Shown piece after piece: positions 1-6,474 of a DNA stretch of 8,506 bases (its first letter is position 1; each line of letters opens with the position of its first letter). The position numbers were made by a program, and so were the translations under genes. Source of the DNA: a candidate division NPL-UPA2 bacterium (lineage in GTDB: Bacteria; Bacillota; UBA994); NCBI GenBank assembly GCA_018725205.1, contig QLUB01000081.1:1-8506 (forward strand), read 5' to 3'. Under the pieces are notes generated by a model. It made no database searches, had not been told where the DNA came from, and saw only the letters and a program-made list of their open reading frames with translations.

Positions 1-22
1 TAGCTCCACCAAAAGAAATAGG

Positions 23-60
23 AATACCAAGGACTTTTTGTCCTTGGTATTTTGTGTTTT
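23..60 (+). terminator. Intrinsic (rho-independent) terminator of an upstream unit
   Basis: A perfect 12-bp inverted repeat, AATACCAAGGAC (23-34) and GTCCTTGGTATT (40-51), encloses a TTTTT loop. It is followed by a T-rich run (TTTGTGTTTT, 51-60). An A-rich stretch precedes the stem, so some activity on the minus strand is also possible. It separates whatever lies to the left of the window from the formate dehydrogenase leader. Confidence 0.85.
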
Positions 61-134
61 AGCCTAGACAGGCAGGGGGGCTTGCTCAGCGCCTGCGGTA
101 GTTGCCGAAAAAAGCATCGGAGGAGGATGTGGTG

Positions 135-221
135 ATGCCCTGCAGGGGGAGTTTCCATTTTGATGCGCATGAGGATTGTGCGAGGAGGTGCATCAAAGGT
201 GTCACTTCGAGAAAAGGTTAA
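135..221 (+). CDS. Possible 28-residue Cys/His-containing small protein or leader peptide
   Basis: An ATG at 135 lies 8 bases after a perfect AGGAGG (121-126), an ideal ribosome binding site. The frame stays open for 28 codons to a TAA. The product contains three cysteines and three histidines, including FHFDAHEDCARRC, which might bind a metal, but I recognise no family. A second overlapping mini-ORF starts with GTG at 199, again after an AGGAGG (183-188), and gives 27 residues to a TAG at 280-282. Either could be a leader peptide, or both could be chance. There is no homology evidence, only the placement of the binding sites, so confidence is low. Confidence 0.2.
   Translation: MPCRGSFHFDAHEDCARRCIKGVTSRKG
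159..197 (+). repeat. Inverted repeat with a Shine-Dalgarno-like bulge
   Basis: TTTGATGC (159-166) and GCATCAAA (190-197) are perfectly complementary. Inside them GCA (167-169) can pair with TGC (179-181). This leaves a 9-base apical loop (170-178) and an 8-base bulge, GAGGAGGT (182-189), holding an AGGAGG. The arrangement resembles an RNA hairpin that exposes or masks a ribosome binding site. It could also be a protein-binding operator. Function is not established. Confidence 0.4.
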
Positions 222-516
222 GGCGTGGTATGTTTGGTGTTTGGCTTCGATCAGCTCGTTAGCAAGCGATGCGGCTGCGTAGAAACCTTATCCGGCGACT
301 GTTGTTGCAGGCCATCAGGTCCTTTTTACAGATATGCTGAGACATGGCTATGAGGAATGGCAGGTAAAGAACCAAGTGAGGCGAAATACAGGGTTGGAAT
401 GCGTTCGCATCTCCACGTGTTGCTTACAACCGCCTGGCACCGCGAGCTTGAGGATTAAATCGCCATTGCCAAGGGGGAGCACATACAGACATGACGCATG
501 GGCTGACATTACAAAC

Positions 517-522
517 AGGAGG
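517..522 (+). promoter_or_regulatory. Ribosome binding site of the formate dehydrogenase gene
   Basis: AGGAGG at 517-522 is separated by 11 bases from the ATG at 534. The spacing is a little long, but this is the only good site near the start. The resulting N-terminus begins a complete NuoG-type [2Fe-2S] ferredoxin domain, which supports ATG 534. Confidence 0.8.
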
Positions 523-533
523 CGATTATTTGC

Positions 534-3380
534 ATGGCACAGGTCAAGCTGCGAGTTGACGACCGCGAACTTGCGGTACCCGCGGGAACAACAGTGCTGG
601 AGGCAGCCTTAGGTAACGGAATTTATGTTCCCCATCTGTGTCACCACCCTGACCTAAAGCCGACCGGTATGTGCCGGGTCTGCATAGTGGACATCGGCGG
701 TTCGCTGGTGCCCTCGTGCCGTACGCTGGTGACGGAAGGGATGATAGTTAAGACAGGCGGCGCCATGGTGGAAAAAGTGAGGCGGCTGGTGGTCGAACTT
801 TTGATTGTTAATGACCACCAAGATTGTTTGAGTTGCGGCAAGAATGCTTCTTGCCAATTGCAAGAGGTAACCCGCTATGTGGGGGCTGATCAGCAGAGGG
901 TGCAGCGCTTCAAGGCGCAAGAACATCGTCCAGTGGATGATTCCCACCCCTTCATCAGACGCGATGCCAACAAATGCATTATGTGTGGGATATGTGTGCG
1001 TACCTGTGACGAAGTCACCTGCATAGAGGCCATAGATTATGCTTTCCGGGGCTATGCCCAAAGGATTAGCACCCTAGGCGACAAACCCTTGCAAGAATCT
1101 AAGTGCACGGCGTGCGGTGAGTGTGTAGTGCGCTGTCCAGTGGGGGCGCTGTTGCCGCGCCAGGGAACCCCGCCCTCCTATTCAGTCAAGACCGTGTGCA
1201 CATACTGTGGCTGCGGCTGCGGTATCCATCTCGGTTTGCGGGATGGCAAAATTGTCGGGGTGACAGGCGACAGGGACAGCGTTGTCAACAAAGGAGAGCT
1301 CTGTGTCAAAGGGCGTTACGGCTTTTCTTTCGTCAATCATCCCGATCGCCTGACCACGCCGCTCATCAAACGCAACGGTCAATTCGAGCCAGCTTCTTGG
1401 GACGAAGCACTACACCTAGTGGCCAGTAAGTTTCAAGAGGTGCAGGCAAGACACGGTCCTGATTCGCTGGGGGGTCTAAGTTCGGCGCGAGTCACGAACG
1501 AGGATAACTATTTGTTCCAAAAGCTTTTGCGCTCTCTAGGCAGCAACAGCATTGACCACTGCGCTCGTCTCTGACACGCCCCCACAGTGGTCGGTCTGGC
1601 CACTACAACGGGCAGCGGTGCTATGACCAATCCCATCAGCGATATCGAAGGATGCGACGCCATTTTTGTCATTGGCTCTAACCCTACCGAAAACCACCCC
1701 ATTATCGGCTACCGGATGCAAAGGGCGGCCAAAAACGGAGCCAAACTCATCGTGGCTGACCCCCGCCGCATTCCCTTAGCCGAAGTAGCGGATGTTCATT
1801 TGCAACTAAGGCCAGGAACAGACGTGGCGTTGCTCAACGGACTATTACACGTCATTTTGCGCGACGGACTGGAAAGCCCAAGTTTTATTGCAGAACAAAC
1901 CAATGGATTCGATGAAATGAAAGAATTTATTATGGAGGGGTACAGCCCCGAGCGTGTAGCTGACATTACGGGCGTTCCAGCAGCAGCTATTGAGAAAGCT
2001 GCCCATCTATATGCTACCGCCCCAAATGCGGGCATTTTCTACTGCATGGGTGTGACTCAGCACACCTGTGGCACTGAGAATGTATTAGCGCTAACTAATC
2101 TGGCCATGGTTACCGGGAATTTTGGTAAAGCTCATTCTGGCGTTAATCCTCTGCGTGGTCAAAATAATGTGCAGGGTGCCTGTGATATGGGTTGTCTGCC
2201 CCATGTCCTGACCGGGTACCAGCCTGTGCACAGCGACATTGACGAGGACACGTATTGGCAACGCATTGCAGGTCAGACCCCAGAAGCCGCTTCCGAACTT
2301 GTTACGGCATTGGAGTTTGATTTCTACGGCAAGACTCCCCAAGCCGTGCCTGCCAACAAAATCAGTGAGCACATTCGTGCCAAGTTTTCTCGCGCTTGGG
2401 GGGTAGAGCTCTCTGATGTCCCCGGCAGGACAATCAACGACATGTTTCATCCTCTGCCCCAGAGATGGTGTAAAGCGATGTACATAATGGGCGAGAATCC
2501 GATGCTGTCGAGTCCAGATTTAGAGCACGTGCGTCAGGCGCTAACATCGCTAGAGTTTCTTGTGGTGCAAGATATCTTTCTCTCGGAGACAGCCGAGCTT
2601 GCGGATGTAGTCTTACCAGCGGCATCCTTTGCCGAAAAGGACGGTACATTTATCAATACAGAGCGGCGTTGCCAGCGTATCCGTCGCGCAGTCTCGCCGA
2701 TCGGCGAGAGCAAACCGGACTGGGAAATAATACAATTATTGGCGCAAAAACTCAGCCTCCCCTAGAAGCATAATTCTGTAGAAGAAATATGGGATGAGGT
2801 GCGTCAGCTCACGCCGCACTATTTTGGCGGCATGAGCTATGCTAGGCTCAATCAGGAAGGCTTACAGTGGCCTTGTCCGCACGAAGAACACCCCGGCACC
2901 GCAATTATGCATCGCAGGTCTTGGAAAGGCGAAGAAGGGCGGTTTGCCCGCGGTATCGGTCAGTTTTCAACAGTCGACTATCGACCCTTTGCCACTGAAA
3001 AACCTTCCGCCGAGTTCCCGTTTGTGTTAACCACCGCACGCAGGCTCTATCACTACCATACTAGGACAATGACTTCGCGCGTCGACGGTCTCAATGCACT
3101 GCTTAACGAAGAAAGAATGCAGCTCAATCCTGTTGATGCCGTTCAACTAGGGGTTTCTGCCGAGGACACTATCAAAGTAACCTCGGCGCGAGGCTCCATC
3201 AAAACACGCGTAGTAATTACCGACTTAGTGCCTACGGGTGTCGTCTGCATGAGCTTCCATTTTGCCGAGTCACCTGCTAATGTGCTGGCCAGCCCAGCCG
3301 TATGTAGTATGTCGGTGGTCTCGGAACTTAAAGTCAGCACAGTTCGTATTGAAAAAGCAACAGGAAAGGCGGTCAGGTAG
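534..3380 (+). CDS. fdhF: Selenocysteine formate dehydrogenase catalytic subunit with NuoG/HydA-like N-terminus; interrupted by in-frame TAG
   Basis: This subunit carries out reversible formate oxidation to CO2 at a Mo/W bis-MGD centre. Read through both internal stops it has 948 codons, a usual length for the NuoG-fused type. Visible domains: [2Fe-2S] ferredoxin (C36, C47, C50, C62); a NuoG-like cluster site (C98, C101, C107); two [4Fe-4S] clusters (C148/151/154/158 and C191/194/197/201); the FDH N-terminal [4Fe-4S] motif (C222, C225, C229, C257); the molybdopterin oxidoreductase domain with selenocysteine at codon 347 followed by His348; and the C-terminal dinucleotide-binding domain (roughly 820-945). 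UGA 347 sits in CARL-U-HAPTV, matching the Sec-His site of E. coli FdhF, and a SECIS hairpin follows. Codon 744 is an in-frame TAG between LSLP and KHNSVEEIWDE; both sides look like one FDH, so it is a substitution, not a frameshift. Unless read through, the product loses its last ~205 residues. It is the first gene of the operon; the next begins 2 bases after its TAG stop. Confidence 0.9.
1572..1574 (+). other. Selenocysteine codon (UGA recoded) of formate dehydrogenase
   Basis: The TGA is codon 347 of the gene. The reading frame continues with family-conserved sequence directly after it (HAPTVVGLATTTGSGAMTN), and the preceding CARL matches CARV before Sec140 in E. coli FdhF. The codon is therefore an active-site selenocysteine rather than a stop. 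Decoding needs SelA, SelB, SelC and SelD, none of which is encoded in this window. Confidence 0.93.
1575..1620 (+). promoter_or_regulatory. Bacterial SECIS element
   Basis: The apical hairpin is AGUGGUC (1586-1592), loop GGUCU (1593-1597), GGCCACU (1598-1604), seven pairs including one G-U. GCCC (1578-1581) can pair with GGGC (1610-1613), or CAC (1575-1577) with GUG (1618-1620), to form a lower stem. The loop GGUCU is the same as the apical loop core of the E. coli fdhF SECIS. It begins 19 bases after the UGA, the same offset I count in E. coli from memory. This hairpin should bind the C-terminal domain of SelB and deliver Sec-tRNA. Confidence 0.87.
2763..2765 (+). other. In-frame amber codon inside the formate dehydrogenase gene
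   Basis: TAG is codon 744. The residues before it (DWEIIQLLAQKLSLP) and after it (KHNSVEEIWDEVRQLTPHYF) align as one continuous stretch with FdhF-type proteins, where one ordinary residue occupies this place. No insertion or deletion is needed. The next possible start is GTG 2799, with only a weak GATGAG upstream, so separate translation of the C-terminal part is poorly supported. Options are a nonsense mutation, a base-call error, suppression/recoding, or a genuine split. Confidence 0.9.
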
Positions 3381-3382
3381 AA

Positions 3383-3967
3383 ATGAAAGACGCGCCGCAA
3401 CGACCGTCGGAAGAAAATTATCGCTGGATGCTCGGCCCAGAGGCCATCGCCAAGATAGAGCACCCCACAGAAGACATGGCCCTGGTGGATGGGGCGATGG
3501 TTCCCCTGAAAGAAGCCTTAATCAAGATTGTCGCAATGGTTAGCAAGGCAAAAAAACCTGTGATGGTTGTGCCAGCACGTAAAATCCTATGGTACGAGGA
3601 AGGTGCGCCTAAAGGCCACGCCAAGGCAATTAGAAGCTTGGCGGCAGCCATGGGTGCTGAAATACGTCCCATCTATGATAAACGTCCCGCTTATCCCATG
3701 GCACGCACAGCATGCGAAATAAATCCCTACCATGGGGACTTGGTCATAGCCCACGAAAACTATGATGTCGCGGTGTTCTACGGGGTGGAATGTTCCTATG
3801 CCGACGTCGCCCTCAAGATTATTGCCCTCGGCACGAATTGTTACCGTATGGCCCTGTGTGGTCACTTCGGTCATGTCGACGCTAACATCACTTTGCGCGA
3901 CACCGATTTGGCGCGACTTAAAGAATTGACCGCCATGTTTCACGAGAATCGCTTACTTGCTAGGTAA
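3383..3967 (+). CDS. CO dehydrogenase/acetyl-CoA synthase epsilon subunit (CdhB)-like protein
   Basis: A 194-residue soluble protein with no signal peptide or membrane segment. Residues ~45-190 resemble the CdhB family (CODH/ACS epsilon, Pfam CO_dh; a Rossmann-like fold). Signs are a helix then a beta strand, KAKKPVMVVPAR (55-66), a central YDVAVFYGVECSYAD (127-141) like the family's 'yD.ii..G', and a C-terminal region with ANITLRDTDLARLKEL (167-182), matching the family's ending. The first ~45 residues are an extension of unknown role. In archaeal CODH/ACS the epsilon subunit binds the CODH alpha subunit. Here no CODH gene is adjacent; the gene lies between the formate dehydrogenase and nuoE genes, 2 and 15 bases away, so it is probably co-translated and may be an accessory subunit of the dehydrogenase complex. 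Cysteines 111, 137, 153 and 159 do not form a standard cluster motif. The binding site (AGGAAAGG, 3362-3369) is weak and distant, suggesting coupling to the upstream stop. Assignment is from motif memory, not a search. Confidence 0.65.
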   Translation: MKDAPQRPSEENYRWMLGPEAIAKIEHPTEDMALVDGAMVPLKEALIKIVAMVSKAKKPVMVVPARKILWYEEGAPKGHAKAIRSLAAAMGAEIRPIYDKRPAYPMARTACEINPYHGDLVIAHENYDVAVFYGVECSYADVALKIIALGTNCYRMALCGHFGHVDANITLRDTDLARLKELTAMFHENRLLAR

Positions 3968-3982
3968 AGGAGAAGATGACCG

Positions 3983-4474
3983 GTGTCAACATCACCTGAA
4001 ACAGTCAAAGCCGATCTATTAGAGGTGTTTTCCAAATTCAAAGGTCAACGTGAAGAACTTATCCCTATTTTGCAAGCAGTGCAAGAAAGGTTTGGTTTCC
4101 TGCCGGAGAGTGCAATGAGCGCTTTGGCTCGCTTTACCTCGGTTGCCGAGAGTCGTGTTTATGGTGCGGCGACCTTTTACACGCAGTTCTATTTTGCTAG
4201 GCGCGGAAAGCATACGATTAAAGTGTGCTGCGGCACAGCCTGCCATGTGCGAGGCGCAGCCCCACTGCTTGAAGCCTTTGAACGTGAGTTAGGGATTGAG
4301 AGAGGGGGCACTAGCAATGATTTCGAGTACAGCTTGGAACGGGTCGCTTGTGTAGGCTCCTGTGCATTAGCCCCTGTTGTGGTTGTTGATGAAAAGGTCT
4401 ACGCTCACATGAAAGCTAAGCAGGTCAAAGATTGTCTCGCGGATTACAAGGGGAAGAGCCGCAGCAATCAGTGA
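3983..4474 (+). CDS. nuoE: NuoE/HydC-like [2Fe-2S] thioredoxin-fold subunit
   Basis: A 163-residue protein of the complex I 24-kDa family. The N-terminal helical part (to ~75) carries the usual LIPILQAVQERFGFLP and ESRVYGAATFYTQF motifs. The thioredoxin-like C-terminal part binds one [2Fe-2S] cluster through C82 and C87 (CCGTACHVRG) and C123 and C127 (CVGSCALAP). The GTG start at 3983 has AGGAG at 3968-3972, ten bases upstream. The nearby ATG at 3976 hits a stop within eight codons and is excluded. It normally forms a pair with the NuoF-like flavoprotein encoded 13 bases downstream, relaying electrons between flavin and the other clusters of NAD(P)-linked formate dehydrogenases and [FeFe] hydrogenases. 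Confidence 0.92.
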   Translation: MSTSPETVKADLLEVFSKFKGQREELIPILQAVQERFGFLPESAMSALARFTSVAESRVYGAATFYTQFYFARRGKHTIKVCCGTACHVRGAAPLLEAFERELGIERGGTSNDFEYSLERVACVGSCALAPVVVVDEKVYAHMKAKQVKDCLADYKGKSRSNQ

Positions 4475-4487
4475 GGGAGGTGCTAGG

Positions 4488-6428
4488 GTGACTTTTAGAA
4501 TTGATTCACCAGCTAGACTGGCAGAAGCGCATGCGAGTTGCCAGGCCGCTTTCGCCAGACAGAAATCACGATTCTTGGTGTGTGCAGGCACTGGGTGTGT
4601 GGCCATGGGGGCTATGCGGGTTCTCTCGGAGTTCAAACGATTGATCGCCGAGAGGGGTTTGCAAGTCGACGTAGACCTCTTGTTTGAAGGGCAAGAAGCA
4701 GAGGTAGGGGTTGCCTACAGCGGATGCCACGGCCTTTGTGAAAAGGGTCCCCTAGTGAGATATGAGCCGCAAGGTGTGTTCTACACTGGGATAAAGGTCG
4801 AAGATGTGCCAGAGATTCTAGCGGCATCACTCGACCACGGCACGGTGGTAGACCGCTTACTGTATAAAAATGTTGATGGTAGCCGCAGCCTGACTGAACA
4901 CGAAATACCTTTTTACAGTGGACAACAACGGATAGTCCTCAGGCGGTGCGGCTTGATAGCGCCCGAAGACATCCGAGAATTCGTTGCGTTCGACGGGTAT
5001 CAGTCATTAGGCAGAGTGTTGCAGGAATACACTCCCATGCAAGTCATCGACACAGTGCAAACCTCGGGGCTGCGCGGGCGTGGCGGCGGCGGCTTCCCAA
5101 CATGGAAGAAATGGCAATACTGCCGTAGTGCTGAGGGCTCCGAAAAATACATAGTATGTAACTGTGACGAAGGTGACCCAGGTGCTTTTATGGACTGCTC
5201 AGTTCTCGAGGGAGATCCACATGCTGTTCTGGAAGGAATGGCCATAGCCGCATATGCCATTGGCGCTCGGAGGGGCTATATGTATGTGCGGGCTGAGTAT
5301 CCCTTAGCGCTATCACGTCTGCACAAAGCCTTGCATTTAGCGAGACAGTGGGGCTTACTAGGCGAGAACATTATGGGCTCTGGGTTTAGTTTCGACGTAG
5401 AAATTTTCCAAGGCGCGGGAGCCTTTGTCTGTGGCGAGGAGACCGCACTGTTGGCTTCGCTAGAAGGGGGGCGGGGATGGCCTCGCGAGAGACCGCCTTA
5501 TCCCGCCGAACAGGGGCTGTGGGGCAAACCGACTGTACTTAACAATGTAAAGACCTTTGCTATGGTACCTGCCATCATCATGCGCGGAGCAGACTGGTTC
5601 GCCTCCACCGGCACCGTAAACAGCCCCGGCACGGCGGTCTTCTCTTTGACAGGTAAAATTAAGAATTGTGGCCTCATAGAAGTACCCATGGGGATTACCC
5701 TGCGCGAAATAGTCTACGACATTGGTGGCGGCATCCCCGACAACAAACGCTTCAAAGCAGTACAAACAGGCGGCCCATCGGGCGGGTGTCTGCCGGAGGA
5801 ACTGTTAGACCTTTCGGTTGATTTCGATTCGCTACGCAGCGCCGGTGCCATGATGGGTTCAGGTGGCATGGTTGTGTTAGACGAAAACTCCTGCATGGTT
5901 GATATCGCTAGGTATTTTTTGGAGTTTACGGTGCATGAATCGTGTGGGCAATGTGTGCCCTGTCGCGGAGGCACCTACCAGATGCATCATATCTTGACCG
6001 CTATCACTAAGGGCGAGGGCTTGCCGGGTGACCTAGCTTTGCTTGAGGAGATGGCGAAGGCGATTATCGCAGGCTCGATCTGCGGGCTCGGCAAAACTGC
6101 GCCCAATCCGGTGCTCACTACCCTGCGTTATTTCCGCCATGAATATGAATCCCATATTCATGATAAAGCGTGCCTGGCATTGCACTGCAAGGAACTGATT
6201 GCCTTTTGGATCGACCCTGAACTGTGCAAGGCTTGCGGGCTGTGCATGAAAGCCTGTCCGGCTGACGCCATTAGGGGTGCAAAAAGTGAGCCTTGTGTCA
6301 TCATTCAAGACCAATGTGCAAAATGTGGCTTATGTATTGCATTATGTCCACCGAAATTCAAAGCTATCAGCAAGAAGACAGGTGTATTGAAGCCTAAGAC
6401 GCCGTGGACGAGCTCGCGGGCGACATAA
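4488..6428 (+). CDS. nuoF: NuoF/HydB-like NADH:flavin subunit with N-terminal [2Fe-2S] and C-terminal 2x[4Fe-4S] domains
   Basis: A 646-residue flavoprotein. Domains in order: thioredoxin-like [2Fe-2S] domain (C32, C37, C80, C84); FMN/NADH-binding 51-kDa core with the glycine-rich GLRGRGGGGFPTWKKW (194-209), CNCDEGDPGAFMD (224-236) and GAFVCGEETALLASLEG (311-327); SLBB-type segment (about 380-445); [4Fe-4S] site SCGQCVPCRGG with C486, C489, C492 and distal C532; and a C-terminal bacterial ferredoxin domain with CKACGLCMKACP (580-591) and CAKCGLCIALCP (610-621). This layout matches HydB/HndC of multimeric NAD(P)-linked and electron-bifurcating hydrogenases and formate dehydrogenases rather than plain complex I NuoF. 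It is the site of NAD(P)(H) exchange. The extra C-terminal clusters would suit ferredoxin coupling, but bifurcation is inferred. The GTG start has GGGAGG at 4475-4480, seven bases away. It is the last gene of the operon. Confidence 0.94.
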   Translation: MTFRIDSPARLAEAHASCQAAFARQKSRFLVCAGTGCVAMGAMRVLSEFKRLIAERGLQVDVDLLFEGQEAEVGVAYSGCHGLCEKGPLVRYEPQGVFYTGIKVEDVPEILAASLDHGTVVDRLLYKNVDGSRSLTEHEIPFYSGQQRIVLRRCGLIAPEDIREFVAFDGYQSLGRVLQEYTPMQVIDTVQTSGLRGRGGGGFPTWKKWQYCRSAEGSEKYIVCNCDEGDPGAFMDCSVLEGDPHAVLEGMAIAAYAIGARRGYMYVRAEYPLALSRLHKALHLARQWGLLGENIMGSGFSFDVEIFQGAGAFVCGEETALLASLEGGRGWPRERPPYPAEQGLWGKPTVLNNVKTFAMVPAIIMRGADWFASTGTVNSPGTAVFSLTGKIKNCGLIEVPMGITLREIVYDIGGGIPDNKRFKAVQTGGPSGGCLPEELLDLSVDFDSLRSAGAMMGSGGMVVLDENSCMVDIARYFLEFTVHESCGQCVPCRGGTYQMHHILTAITKGEGLPGDLALLEEMAKAIIAGSICGLGKTAPNPVLTTLRYFRHEYESHIHDKACLALHCKELIAFWIDPELCKACGLCMKACPADAIRGAKSEPCVIIQDQCAKCGLCIALCPPKFKAISKKTGVLKPKTPWTSSRAT

Positions 6429-6434
6429 CGCCCG
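6417..6434 (+). other. Hairpin overlapping the nuoF-like stop codon
   Basis: CGGGCG (6417-6422) and CGCCCG (6429-6434) enclose ACATAA, which contains the TAA stop. The stem is GC-rich but no T-run follows on either strand, so it is not a canonical terminator. It lies in the short gap between two convergent units (46 bases between stops) and might help end transcription or stabilise 3' ends. I see no better terminator here. Confidence 0.3.
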
Positions 6435-6474
6435 ACAGTGAAGCACCAACAGCACGCCCACGGCGCCGGCTTAT

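Larger units (their letters stand above)
61..533 (+). other. Long leader/intergenic region before the formate dehydrogenase operon
   Basis: About 470 bases without a convincing gene. All frames give only short, low-complexity or arginine/cysteine-rich translations with no family resemblance I recognise. The promoter of the operon should lie here, but no strong sigma-70 hexamer pair is evident. The best I see is TTGCAG (305-310), 16 bases, TACAGA (327-332), which is weak. The region holds a perfect palindrome CCCTGCAGGG (138-147), an 8-bp inverted repeat around 159-197, two AGGAGG motifs (121-126 and 183-188) not attached to a recognisable gene, and a small hairpin-forming ATGCGTTCGCAT near 400. 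A structured 5' untranslated region is possible. I could not match it to a known riboswitch, including the Moco motif. Confidence 0.6.

Noticed and set aside
434..451. Sigma-54-like TGGCAC ... TTGAG
   Set aside because: The distance between the GG and the -12 element is two bases too long and the GC is missing.
357..458. 33-codon frame starting ATG 357 in the leader
   Set aside because: The only Shine-Dalgarno-like sequence (GAGGA) abuts the ATG with no spacing, and the product resembles nothing known.
535..550. Sigma-54 promoter-like TGGCAC-N5-AAGCT with correct GG/GC spacing
   Set aside because: It lies within the first codons of the formate dehydrogenase gene, so a transcript from it would lack the start codon, and the -12 part matches only GC.
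334..612. 92-codon plus-strand frame overlapping the start of the formate dehydrogenase gene
   Set aside because: Its composition is unlike a real protein, it has no recognisable motif, and its 3' part lies out of frame within the true gene.
654..1061. 135-codon minus-strand frame inside the formate dehydrogenase gene
   Set aside because: It is antisense to the conserved ferredoxin domains, has no binding site and no family features.
1587..2765. A separate gene starting at GTG 1587 right after the UGA
   Set aside because: It is in the same frame as the upstream part, continues FDH homology directly, and its 'start' lies inside the SECIS stem; there is no ribosome binding site.
2763..2765. 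Confident claim that the amber codon encodes pyrrolysine
   Set aside because: No Pyl machinery is visible in the window, TAG ends two genes here as a normal stop, and formate dehydrogenases are not known to need pyrrolysine at this place.
2799..3380. An independent gene for the FDH C-terminal domain from GTG 2799
   Set aside because: FDH homology begins before the GTG, directly after the TAG, and the upstream GATGAG is a weak binding site. It is better described as the 3' part of the same gene, though a natural split cannot be excluded.
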